Shown in pieces: positions 1 through 8,371 of a DNA stretch of 64,000 bases. Position numbers and translations under genes: made by a program. Source of the DNA: Acidulodesulfobacterium sp021802425 (GTDB lineage Bacteria > SZUA-79 > Acidulodesulfobacterales > Acidulodesulfobacteraceae); NCBI GenBank assembly GCA_021802425.1, contig JAJZXJ010000007.1:1-64000 (forward strand), read 5' to 3'. Numbering within the stretch: the first letter of the stretch is position 1; each line of letters begins with the position of its first letter. Under the pieces are notes generated by a model, which was given only the letters and a program-made list of their open reading frames with translations, searched no databases and was not told where the DNA came from.

Positions 1-34
1 GGCGGAATCATATAATTTTACCTGTATTTTAAAT

Positions 35-673
35 TTATAAAGACGGCGTAAGAATATTTTCTATAATAGTCTTGGAATTTTCGCATATAAACATTTTTCT
101 CATATTTTCAAGCGACCTGCCATGGGCGTCTTTATCCATAGAAGATACGCAGTCTTCGGCGATTACGGGATAAAATCCGCGGTTGGCGGCATCTCTTGCG
201 GAAGATTCGACCCCTATTTCCGTTGCTATTCCGGTAAAAATAAGAGTATTTATATTTCTGTTTTTCATCATTTGTTCAAAATAAGTTCCGATAAATATGC
301 TTGCCGCGGGCTTCTCAAGCAATATGTCGCCATATTGAGGCGTTATGTCGTCTATAATATTTCTATCGTTTGAACCCTTAGCCATAAATTCCGGAAGTTT
401 AGACGGATCGTCAACGCCGAAGCGTTTCATCATAGCGTAATACGACCATGAAGACCTGAATTCTTTTGCCGCCGGAGTTATTAAAGTATATACGATGGGA
501 ATTTTGCCTCTTAAAGCATTTACTAAATATTTTATATCAGCGATAAATTCCGTTTTATTATATATTCTGGAAACTAACCCGTTTTGAACATCCCAGACTA
601 CGAGACAGGAGTGTTCGTGGTTTACTATTTCTTTTAAATTTTCGTAGATTTCGATACCGTTTGCTTTTTTCAT
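35..673 (-). CDS. Isochorismatase-family hydrolase with Gly at the catalytic Cys position
   Basis: Cytosolic hydrolase of the isochorismatase-like (cysteine hydrolase) fold, 212 aa, a normal single-domain length. Asp28 (WDVQNG) and Lys121 (LLEKPA) fit two members of the usual Asp-Lys-Cys triad. The third motif, TGIATEIGVESSARDA (residues 148-162), has Gly154 where nicotinamidase-type enzymes have the nucleophilic Cys. True isochorismatases such as EntB and PhzD also lack that Cys and hydrolyse a vinyl ether, so this protein is unlikely to be a thiol-dependent amidase. No ent, dhb or phz genes are nearby, so the substrate is unknown. It lies 3' of the yhaON pair on the same strand, about 50 bases after yhaN. 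Confidence 0.85.
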   Translation of the reverse strand: MKKANGIEIYENLKEIVNHEHSCLVVWDVQNGLVSRIYNKTEFIADIKYLVNALRGKIPIVYTLITPAAKEFRSSWSYYAMMKRFGVDDPSKLPEFMAKGSNDRNIIDDITPQYGDILLEKPAASIFIGTYFEQMMKNRNINTLIFTGIATEIGVESSARDAANRGFYPVIAEDCVSSMDKDAHGRSLENMRKMFICENSKTIIENILTPSL

Positions 674-720
674 AAAACCTCCAAAAAAATAAGTTTGAAA
701 AACAAAATTTTATTTCTTCA

Positions 721-3700
721 CTAAAGCATTAACGTATGAACTTTTAAAGTATCCGGGGTATCGGGAGCAAATAAACCTGAAACCAAATCAAGAATATGTT
801 TATGATGAGTAAAATATATAACCTGATTTTTTTTTGAAATTTCCTCAAAAATTTTTAAGCAGGCTGCTGCCCTATCGTTATCGAAATTAACCAAAACATC
901 GTCTATTATAAGGGGCATAGGTTCATTCGATTCTATATATCTTTCTAAACTTGCAAGACGAAGAGAAAGATACAATTGATCGCATGTCCCTTCGCTCATT
1001 CCATCAACGCCCACTTCTTCTTCGATACCTTCAAGGTTTCTTCTTATGCCGACGAGAATACTTTCGTCTTTTGCGCCGAAAGAAGTTCTTAGACCGGAAA
1101 ACAAACCTGACGTTAGCAATGAAAATATTTTGCTTGCATTTTTTAAAACAGGTCCCTGGTTTTGCACGCGATAACGTTCTATTTCTTTCTTTAGTATATC
1201 GGCGGCAAGCCTCAATTTTATATATCTATCCGAATAATATTCGATTTGAGCCGCCGTCGATGATGCTTTTTCCTCTATGTCGGCCGCCGAGGAATTTCCG
1301 TCGTACTGTTTTAAAAAAAGATTTTCTTCTCCTATGGATTGTTCATATTTTGAAATTTCGTCTTTCAATCTTTTCATTTCGCTTTTTACGTTCAAAATTT
1401 CGCCCGGGAGCAAATCGGGGTCGATTTTGGACGATTCCGCTATAAATTGTTCGATATCCATACCACCGGAATATCCATGAAGCTGCTTATCTAACTGTTC
1501 CAGATTATTTTTTAAAGTTTCCGCTTCTTCAGATTTTCTTTCGATTTCGTATAATTGTTCAAGATTTTCGGAATTGGCTTCTTTGATAAGCGATTGCAAG
1601 CGCATTTGCAAGTTTTTTATTATATCTTTTTTTTCGTTGATTTCTTCGATATAATTCCGAAGTTCTGCCTTATAATTTTCAAGAGTAACTTGCTCTTTAT
1701 CGACTTTAATTAACTCTGAATTTAGAATTGAAACTACCGATCGCGCCGGATTTTTTGCTATTTTCGGCATAATTTTTTCTGCTAAATTTAAGGCTTCGCT
1801 TTCGAAAGCCATCATATTATCTTTAATGGAATCGATTCTGCTTTCCAGTTTTTTTGCTTCATCCATCTTTAACGTTAAAATTTGATTTTTGTCAAGAAAC
1901 TCTTCGGCTGCCGAAGGATCTGTTTCAGGATCTAATTCTATGTTAGTCATCTCTTTTTCCCATTTTTCTTTCCAATCAAGTATTTCGGAAAACGTTTTTT
2001 CTTTCTCCGCCAATAATTCGCCCAGCTGTTCATCGGCATCTTTAACGGCTTGAGTTAATTGCGTTTCTTTTGTTTTTACGTTTTCCTGTCGTTCTATTAT
2101 ATTCAGGCTGATATCTATAATTTCTGCAAGCGAAATATCTTTATCCAAATTTGGAATATTATGGCCTGCAGACTTTAAACATTCCGCAAGTAAAATTCGA
2201 TTTTCGTTTAAACGTTTTTTGATTTGCTCTATTTCTTCTTTCATATATCTAATTTTTTCGGCATCTTTTGCCAGCTCTTGTTGCTTTTGCAACCATGAAC
2301 GCATTTCACGGGGAGTTAACGGGACTATTTTTATAACGCTCCATAAATCGTTCCATTCCTTGATTAATTTTTCTCTTTGACCCGTAAATTTAGTTTTTTG
2401 TATTTCAAACGATTTTATATCTTCATTAATAATCGATAGATTAGAAAGTAAAATCGTCTTTTTAGAAACTTTGTCGGATTTGCTCCAGAGACTGTCTGCT
2501 ATTTGATCGGCATACCCAATTTTTCTTTCATATGCCGGAACAAGCGAAAGTTCGTCGTCATATTTTTCTGCTTCGCTTTCAAGAATCTTTTTTTCTATAT
2601 ATATTTGTTTTATTAATTCCCACCCGCTGTCTCTTTTGGACCTTTCCGTCTTGAGGTCGTTTTCGGTCGGAATTATACCAAATACATCAAGTCCCGAAAT
2701 TTCTATTTCTATTTTTTCTTTATTATCAAATTTATCTTTAATTTTTGATTCGATTCCATTAATTTCGGTATTTATTTTTTCAAATTCGTTATCATATCTA
2801 TCTATCGTTTCCATTAAGGGCATCGATAACTTTTCTATTTCTTCTATAGTCCCTTTCCATAGAGAAAGTTTTAAAAGTTCAATTTTACATAAAGTTTCCG
2901 CTTTATTAAATTCATTTATTTTTTTACCTAAATTTTTTTCTATATCGCCTTCTTTGCGGATATCTTCCAGAATTCTTTTTAATTTATCTATATCTAAATA
3001 TTCGCCGATTTCTTTAAGTTTGTTTTCCGACGATAATTTTTTACGGGTTATCTTATCTATTTTTTCGACTAGACTTAATTTTTTTTCTTCCAGCTTGGCA
3101 TACATATTTGCTAAAGATAAAATATTTTTTTGTTTTTGCGAATTTATGACTAATTTTGTAGCTTCATCAAGCAAAACCCCCGGCCTAAGTCCCGAAAGCA
3201 GGCGTTCCGCTTCTATGAGAAGCATTCGGCGCTGTTCCAAAAGAGCAGGTAAATCCTTTGTTTCCTTATCATAACTCCCTAGCCTGACGTAAATATCCTC
3301 TATTGAAGTCCTGTTAAGTATAAATTGTTCAGGTATAACTATTTTCTTTATATTTTCCTTAATATTATCAATCTTAGCTTTAATTTTTGATTCTTCTATC
3401 TGAGCAGATTCTAAATCTTTTACGATATTTACTCTTTCCTCTTTAAACGATTTTCTAAGAATAAGAACATTTTCTACAAGTTCTTTTTTATGCAATATAT
3501 CTTTTCTTTCGGCAATAATAGGCAATGCCTGATTAATACGTTCGAGCCTGTTAAGTTTTGCGCTTAAAGAATCAATCGTTTTATTTATTTCTATTTTTTT
3601 ATTTTCGGCATTTTTAAGCGTTTCTTCATGCTCTTTCCATAATTTAGGCTGGAGGGAAATCCGTTTAATTTCCCTTTTGAAGCCTTCATATTCCGAAAGA

Positions 3701-4254
3701 TACTTATTAATTAATGATTTTGGACTTCTTTGTTTAAAAAGATTCTGGGACTCCGCATCTAATTCTTCGAGAATTTTTCTTAATCCGTTTATTCCAGCTC
3801 CTGCGGCGAAAAGACTCTGCCCTATATCGCCTTTACCCAAAACTATATCTTTACCGCCGTTTATCAGATCGTCTCGACCAAATCCAAACATATTGACGAA
3901 TGAAGATTCGTCAATTCCCGAAATAAATTTTCGAAGAATTGAATCGTCTAATTCGGTTTCGTCTTCCGCAAGAAGCGTTCTGACACGACCTTTTCGTCTC
4001 TGAAAAACCAGAGTCTCCCCGTTAGAATTTTTTATTTTTGCCGATATCCTCAGTTTATTTCCGTCAAATCTAAAACCGTCGATTGTGCGTTCAGGAATTC
4101 CATAAAAAAGAGATTTTATGGCTCTCAAAGTAGTTGTCTTTCCGGATTCGTTATATCCGTAAACAATATGAAAGCCTTCTTTTCCATCTCCAAAATCGAT
4201 CGTTTTATCTTTAAACAGACCGTAAGGATTTAAGCGCATCCAAATTATTTTCAT
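721..4254 (-). CDS. yhaN: YhaN-like SMC/Rad50-type AAA ATPase
   Basis: Large coiled-coil ATPase, 1177 aa. The Walker A motif GYNESGKTT lies at residues 33-41. Long charged heptad-like helices fill the middle. Near the C terminus are an ABC-signature-like stretch (MSEGTCDQLYLSLRLA, about 1085-1102) and Walker B (PLIIDDVLVNFD, from about 1114). This is the Rad50/SbcC layout, and the protein belongs to the YhaN branch rather than canonical SbcC. It overlaps the upstream nuclease gene by 4 bases (ATGA), so the two are translationally coupled and probably form one complex for DNA-end processing or double-strand break repair. The phenotype in this organism is not known. Confidence 0.88.
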   Translation of the reverse strand: MKIIWMRLNPYGLFKDKTIDFGDGKEGFHIVYGYNESGKTTTLRAIKSLFYGIPERTIDGFRFDGNKLRISAKIKNSNGETLVFQRRKGRVRTLLAEDETELDDSILRKFISGIDESSFVNMFGFGRDDLINGGKDIVLGKGDIGQSLFAAGAGINGLRKILEELDAESQNLFKQRSPKSLINKYLSEYEGFKREIKRISLQPKLWKEHEETLKNAENKKIEINKTIDSLSAKLNRLERINQALPIIAERKDILHKKELVENVLILRKSFKEERVNIVKDLESAQIEESKIKAKIDNIKENIKKIVIPEQFILNRTSIEDIYVRLGSYDKETKDLPALLEQRRMLLIEAERLLSGLRPGVLLDEATKLVINSQKQKNILSLANMYAKLEEKKLSLVEKIDKITRKKLSSENKLKEIGEYLDIDKLKRILEDIRKEGDIEKNLGKKINEFNKAETLCKIELLKLSLWKGTIEEIEKLSMPLMETIDRYDNEFEKINTEINGIESKIKDKFDNKEKIEIEISGLDVFGIIPTENDLKTERSKRDSGWELIKQIYIEKKILESEAEKYDDELSLVPAYERKIGYADQIADSLWSKSDKVSKKTILLSNLSIINEDIKSFEIQKTKFTGQREKLIKEWNDLWSVIKIVPLTPREMRSWLQKQQELAKDAEKIRYMKEEIEQIKKRLNENRILLAECLKSAGHNIPNLDKDISLAEIIDISLNIIERQENVKTKETQLTQAVKDADEQLGELLAEKEKTFSEILDWKEKWEKEMTNIELDPETDPSAAEEFLDKNQILTLKMDEAKKLESRIDSIKDNMMAFESEALNLAEKIMPKIAKNPARSVVSILNSELIKVDKEQVTLENYKAELRNYIEEINEKKDIIKNLQMRLQSLIKEANSENLEQLYEIERKSEEAETLKNNLEQLDKQLHGYSGGMDIEQFIAESSKIDPDLLPGEILNVKSEMKRLKDEISKYEQSIGEENLFLKQYDGNSSAADIEEKASSTAAQIEYYSDRYIKLRLAADILKKEIERYRVQNQGPVLKNASKIFSLLTSGLFSGLRTSFGAKDESILVGIRRNLEGIEEEVGVDGMSEGTCDQLYLSLRLASLERYIESNEPMPLIIDDVLVNFDNDRAAACLKIFEEISKKNQVIYFTHHKHILDLVSGLFAPDTPDTLKVHTLML

Positions 4255-5513
4255 TGTTCTACCGCCGATGAAAGTAAGCGGGATAATAAAATTTGCCTGA
4301 CTTCGCCGATAATTTCGGAAATTTTTTCGCTATTACGGAAATTATCATCGCTTTTTAGTTCGTAAGGGAGTTTTTCGTTTAAATCCGATACGACATTTGA
4401 TAACATATCGTGTATTTCTTGATTTCCTTGACTGCCTAAAGAATCTATATAGCGTAGCAAATCTCCTACAGGGTCGTTTCTTTTTTTTATCTGCTCGATA
4501 TCTGCCTCAATGGTCGTTTTTATAAGAATCTTTTCAAGCCATACGGAATTGTTACATGAATCGGCAACGGCAAGACGTATTTCATTTTTCCATTTTTCAG
4601 GATCCGACAAAAGAAAATTATGGGCTTTACAAGCGCCTTTTACTAATACCCTTGCGGCCGTAAACTGACCGTCGTTTTTTAAAAATTCTTTTTCAACGCT
4701 TTTTCTAACTTTTTCGACAACTTCATATGGTTCGACGGTTCCGGTTACGTCCGTATTGCAAAAAGACCATACGAGAGAATATAAATTTCTAAATTCTACG
4801 GAAACATTCGAATCTTCTTCTATGCTAACTATCATACACCCCTTAAATCCAGTTTCTTTAATATGCCTGCCCTGAATATTTCCCGGAAAAACTATCCATG
4901 GATTTTCACTCAAAATTTCTTTTTTATGAATATGTCCGAGAGCCCAATAATTATAATTTTTCGATTTAAGAGTATCTATAGAGCAAGGAGCGTAATTCTC
5001 ATGGCCTTCCCTGCCGTTAACGCTAGTATGCAGAACGCCTATATTAAACATGCCTTTCACGGCGGGAGGATAATTAGAAGCTAAATCTTCCTTAACGGCA
5101 GGGGTAGCAAAACTTTGACCGTGAATAGCGACGCCCTTGCTTTCCAGAGAGACGGTTTCCGGTTGCTTAGAAGAAAATATCTTAATTCCTTGCGGCAATT
5201 TCAAATCTTTAGTTATCTTGCTTTCGGCATCATGATTGCCTTTCACTATAAAAACATTCATACCGTTCGAGGTTAATTTAGATAACTGGCGGAGTAAAAA
5301 TAATCCAGTGTTGTAATCTTTCCAGTCTCCGTCATACATGTCTCCCGATATTATTACGAAAGATACTTTTTCTTCTAATGCTAAATCTATTAGATTGACT
5401 AAAGCTTTTCTTGTAGCTCCGCGAATTTCTTCGACAGGGGCACCTTCATAATTTTCAAGTCCCCGCAATGGACTATCCAGGTGAATGTCCGCCGCATGTA
5501 TAAATTTTATCAT
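4251..5513 (-). CDS. yhaO: YhaO/SbcD-like DNA repair metallophosphoesterase
   Basis: Mre11/SbcD-type calcineurin-like phosphoesterase, 420 aa, the nuclease partner of the YhaN-like ATPase downstream. The metal-binding motifs are complete: DIH (residues 9-11), GDMYDG (57-62), GNHD (92-95), LHTS with His162, and GHIH (193-196). The C-terminal part (about 260-420) is the less conserved capping region expected to contact the ATPase. The start lies in a short AT-rich gap with no gene immediately upstream on this strand, so it is probably the first gene of the yhaO-yhaN operon, with the isochorismatase-fold gene possibly third. Confidence 0.88.
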   Translation of the reverse strand: MIKFIHAADIHLDSPLRGLENYEGAPVEEIRGATRKALVNLIDLALEEKVSFVIISGDMYDGDWKDYNTGLFLLRQLSKLTSNGMNVFIVKGNHDAESKITKDLKLPQGIKIFSSKQPETVSLESKGVAIHGQSFATPAVKEDLASNYPPAVKGMFNIGVLHTSVNGREGHENYAPCSIDTLKSKNYNYWALGHIHKKEILSENPWIVFPGNIQGRHIKETGFKGCMIVSIEEDSNVSVEFRNLYSLVWSFCNTDVTGTVEPYEVVEKVRKSVEKEFLKNDGQFTAARVLVKGACKAHNFLLSDPEKWKNEIRLAVADSCNNSVWLEKILIKTTIEADIEQIKKRNDPVGDLLRYIDSLGSQGNQEIHDMLSNVVSDLNEKLPYELKSDDNFRNSEKISEIIGEVRQILLSRLLSSAVEQ

Positions 5514-5653
5514 TTTGTCATATAAATAAATCCCGATAAGGCTATTAGGCTTTTATACTAAAATTTTATGCTAAAAATATCTTTCTACTTTCATAAATTT
5601 TACCATATAATTATATTTTTTAATTCTAAAGAAAAAACCTTTTTTGATATAAT

Positions 5654-5833
5654 TTAACCTGAAAACTTCATTCCGGTCAATTCTTCGCTCAACCGCCATA
5701 ATTTTGTTCTTATATCTCTATCATAAACTATACTATGGAGTTTTGCTATTTTTAAGTCGCTGAAATATTTTCCCATATTGTTAAGCTTTATAGCATACCA
5801 CCCTGCCGGTTTTTCAGTTATTCTATCTGCCAT
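5654..5833 (-). pseudogene. 59-residue ORF resembling the C terminus of a short-chain dehydrogenase
   Basis: Read directly from the sequence: ATG at 5833, TAA at 5654, 59 residues. A good Shine-Dalgarno sequence (GAGGA, 7 bases before the ATG) lies inside the end of the preceding RhuM-Fic gene. The C-terminal half (GKYFSDLKIAK...RTKLWRLSEELTG) looks like the tail of SDR oxidoreductases of the retinol-dehydrogenase/WW-oxidoreductase type, which commonly end in '(R/K)LWELSEELTG'. No Rossmann domain precedes it. It is most likely a gene remnant carried at this decayed locus; translation as a small protein cannot be excluded. Confidence 0.45.
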
Positions 5834-5834
5834 T

Positions 5835-6794
5835 TCATTTCCTCAAAAGCATCAATATAAGCCCTATTATCCTGTCCTTGTTTTTAGGTTCGCTCTCAGC
5901 AACAAGCAAGGTCAAAGCGGTCAGGGCTTCCGGAGTTAGTCTTGATGAATCCAGCACTTTTGCTTTACGCAAAAACCATACGAATGTAAAAGCACCGCTT
6001 CTTTTGTTGCCGTCGATAAAAGGGTGATTTTTAACCATAAAATATAATAAATGTGCGGCTTTTTCTTCTACGGAAGGATAAAGGTCTTTATTATCCCAGG
6101 ATTGGAATACGTTCCCCACTATGCTTGCAATACTTCCTTTTGTTTTTTCCACACCAAACAAATCGCCGGTCTCATTTTTAGAGACAAGTTCGGCCTTTAG
6201 TTTGACAAGCTCTTCTGTTATATTTTCGGATGTAATTTTGATTTGCCTTTTTATTTCTCCTGTTGCAGGAAAAAAATCCCTGTCATAAGCGTCAAGCGAC
6301 AACCATGTCGAGGCAAATGTTTTAACCAGGTCCATAGCGTCGGCAGCTTTAACTTCCGTGTTTGCCGGCAAAAGTTTTTTGACATCCTCAACGGCATCCA
6401 AAAACTTGTTTAAATTTTTTGCAACGCGTTTCTTATCTATAACGTAGCCGGTTAAAATATATTTTCTTAGGGTTTCTGTCGCCCATTTGCGGAATTTTAT
6501 GGCCTTTGCGGAATTAGTTCTGTAACCCACGGCCAGGATAACATCCAAATTATAATATTGGACCTGATAAGTTTTTTTGTCTTCGGCAGTATGTGCAAAT
6601 TTTGCACATACTGAATTTTTATCAAGTTCTTCATTTTTTAAAATATTAGCAATATGTTTTGCAATAACGCTACGTTCTACACCAAAAAGAATGGATATCT
6701 GAGATTGGCTTGCCCAGAGAGTTTCTTTTTTAAAATCGCCTTTTAACTCTATCGCCCCGGATTTGTCCTGATATATAACAACATTCTTATTCAT
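5835..6794 (-). CDS. RhuM family protein with C-terminal Fic/Doc domain
   Basis: Two-domain protein, 319 aa. The N-terminal RhuM/virulence domain (about 1-130) has a DNA-binding-like ASQSQISILFGVERSVIAKHI segment. The C-terminal Fic domain has the motif HPFIDGNKRSG (257-267), matching the consensus HxFx(D/E)GNxRxx(R/G), with His257 as catalytic base. Fic proteins usually transfer AMP or another phosphate-containing group to target proteins. Such RhuM-Fic genes are commonly found next to type I restriction loci, as here: the start is 3 bases from the last codon of the broken hsdM remnant. No typical Fic inhibitory helix was recognised in it, and no separate antitoxin gene was found. Confidence 0.85.
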   Translation of the reverse strand: MNKNVVIYQDKSGAIELKGDFKKETLWASQSQISILFGVERSVIAKHIANILKNEELDKNSVCAKFAHTAEDKKTYQVQYYNLDVILAVGYRTNSAKAIKFRKWATETLRKYILTGYVIDKKRVAKNLNKFLDAVEDVKKLLPANTEVKAADAMDLVKTFASTWLSLDAYDRDFFPATGEIKRQIKITSENITEELVKLKAELVSKNETGDLFGVEKTKGSIASIVGNVFQSWDNKDLYPSVEEKAAHLLYFMVKNHPFIDGNKRSGAFTFVWFLRKAKVLDSSRLTPEALTALTLLVAESEPKNKDRIIGLILMLLRK

Positions 6795-6796
6795 TT

Positions 6797-7189
6797 TTAT
6801 AATTCAAACCCTATACTTTTTAGCTGTTTTTTAATTTCTTCGTTCAGCCTTTTTTCTTCCGCCATCTGCTTAGACAATTCGGCCGTCAGCCGTTTCATCT
6901 TTTATTCGAATATTTCGTCGTCTTCTTCCGTTTCTTTAGTTCCTACGTATCTGCCTGGAGTTAAGATATCGCCCTGCTTTTTTATTTCTTCAAGGGTCGC
7001 CGCTTTGCAAAAACTGGCAATATCTTCATATTTTCCGCCTTCGCCCTTGAAAGCATGGTAGGTATTAGAAATTTTCTTTATATCTTCTGCGGCATCCATA
7101 TTATTGCGCATCTTATCCGCCGTCTGCCAGAGCTTGGAGGTAAAATTCAAATCGCCGTTGCCGTTGAAACCACTGTTAGCCTTGACCAT
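6797..7189 (-). pseudogene. hsdM: hsdM remnant: internal deletion plus nonsense codon
   Basis: Residual type I restriction-modification DNA methylase. The first about 35 residues match the HsdM N terminus (LNFTSKLWQTADKMRNNMDAAE). The reading frame then jumps directly to the HsdM C terminus (YHAFKGEGGKYEDI...ATLEEIKKQG...LTPGRYVG). The whole SAM-binding catalytic centre, including the NPPF region, is missing. A TAA at 6902-6904 interrupts the frame after EDDEIFE. The frame continues without further stops to 6797 as KMKRLTAELSKQMAEEKRLNEEI..., the usual HsdM tail, so one base change from a Glu codon explains the stop. The 95-residue product would have no methylase activity. No hsdS or hsdR is present. 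Confidence 0.85.
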
Positions 7190-7298
7190 TTAAAATTCCT
7201 ATTTTATATATTTTAATTAAATTAAGTACTGTCATTATAACAATTTAGATGCGATTTTTACATTCTTAATTTAAACCCAAATAATAAAATTTAGTTTT

Positions 7299-7688
7299 TT
7301 ATGCCGATTTTAGTATAAATTCCCTAAGAACGGCGGCATTATTGTTTATTTCGTCTTTCAGGCCATAGAGCAGGGTTATATTTTTACCGCCGGTTTTTAA
7401 TAATCGTGATATTTCCGCCAGCGAATTGCCTGATTCAGGTTTGACGGACGAATTACGGCTGCCTGAGTATTCCGAAAGCTCCTTTAAATATCTTTCTTTA
7501 AATTCGTTAAAATCGATCGCCGCCGCATGAAACAGTTTTCTTAATTCGTTCGAGGGAGCGATGTCTTTAAACCAGAAATTTATTCCGGCTTTGTCAAAGC
7601 TTACGCCCCTCGGCCACAGCCTATCGACCAATATTCTTATGCCGTCTTCGTCCGACGGTTCGTCGTAAATTCTTTTTATGTTTATCAT
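7299..7688 (-). CDS. DUF488 family protein (YeaO-like)
   Basis: Small soluble protein, 129 aa, with DUF488 hallmarks: an N-terminal IKRIYDEPS segment, DGIRILVDRLWPRG (residues 15-28), and a TLLYGLKD segment near the C terminus. The biochemical role of the family is not established. The start is set by a perfect AAGGAGG ribosome binding site at 7701-7707, and half of that site is buried in a 30-base perfect palindrome (see 7703-7732), so translation may depend on RNA folding or on a bound regulator. It is a single gene transcribed away from the LRV-repeat gene. Confidence 0.85.
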   Translation of the reverse strand: MINIKRIYDEPSDEDGIRILVDRLWPRGVSFDKAGINFWFKDIAPSNELRKLFHAAAIDFNEFKERYLKELSEYSGSRNSSVKPESGNSLAEISRLLKTGGKNITLLYGLKDEINNNAAVLREFILKSA

Positions 7689-7702
7689 GATATTTTTTAC
7701 CT

Positions 7703-7732
7703 CCTTAATATAATATGTATATTATATTAAGG
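7703..7732. promoter_or_regulatory. Perfect 30-bp palindrome overlapping the DUF488 ribosome binding site
   Basis: Two 14-base arms (CCTTAATATAATAT and its complement) are separated by 2 bases. The element sits between the divergent DUF488 and LRV-repeat genes. On the minus-strand mRNA the 3' arm ends in AAGG, the first half of the AAGGAGG site, so a folded hairpin would occlude it. As DNA it is also a plausible dyad operator. It is not followed by a T-run on either strand, which makes a terminator unlikely. Confidence 0.7.
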
Positions 7733-7794
7733 ATAAATTTTTAAGGTATAATTAAATATAATTAACAATATAGCATATTGACTATAAAGATAAA

Positions 7795-8310
7795 ATGACC
7801 GAAGAAGAGTTTATTAATATTTTAAAAACGGGAAGTTTTAAAGAGCGGTTTGATGCCGTAAGCAGGGCTGACCCTGCTTATCTTACCCGTGCCGTAAGCG
7901 ATAAAGACGAAAATATAAGGTATAAAGTCGCATCGAGAATACCGGCGGAAAATTTGCCGCCCCTCATAAGCGACCCCTACAAAGAAGTGCGTTTACTCGT
8001 CGCGAAAAGAATCGATGCGAAAGAGCTGCCGAAGATGATTAACGATAAATCGTTCTGGGTGAGGCATGCCGTCGCGGAAAGAATAGACAAATCGTTTTTA
8101 CCTTCGCTCTTGGATGATAAAGAACCTATCGTTAGGATTAAAGTTGCCGAAAGAATAGACGAAAAATATTTAAAAGACATGATAAAAGACGGCGAAGCAT
8201 TAGTTAGAAAGGCGGTAGCAAAAAGAATCCCTGCGGAATATCTTCCCTTAATGCAAAGCGATGCAAGCGAAAGCGTCAGAAATATCGTCTCGGAGAGGCT
8301 TAAGAAATAA
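7795..8310 (+). CDS. Leucine-rich-repeat-variant (LRV/HEAT-like) protein
   Basis: Soluble protein, 171 aa, built from about six tandem repeats of about 24 residues with the pattern '(D)xxxxVRxxVAxRI(P/D)xxxLPxxxxD'. Examples are ENIRYKVASRI, KEVRLLVAKRI, FWVRHAVAERI, PIVRIKVAERI, ALVRKAVAKRI and ESVRNIVSERL. This is the LRV repeat described from an Azotobacter nitrogen-fixation region; the N-terminal 4Fe-4S cysteine cluster of that prototype is absent. Such superhelical repeats usually bind proteins. The partner is unknown. The gene stands alone, divergent from the DUF488 gene. Confidence 0.82.
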   Translation: MTEEEFINILKTGSFKERFDAVSRADPAYLTRAVSDKDENIRYKVASRIPAENLPPLISDPYKEVRLLVAKRIDAKELPKMINDKSFWVRHAVAERIDKSFLPSLLDDKEPIVRIKVAERIDEKYLKDMIKDGEALVRKAVAKRIPAEYLPLMQSDASESVRNIVSERLKK

Positions 8311-8371
8311 ACCCTTTAACATATCCTAACTTATGTCGATACCGCACCTATGTACTGGACTTTAAGAGTTT

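Noticed and set aside
951..1445. Plus-strand ORFs within the yhaN region and similar long ORFs opposite other large genes
   Set aside because: They are antisense reads of clear coding sequence with no ribosome sites or recognisable protein features.
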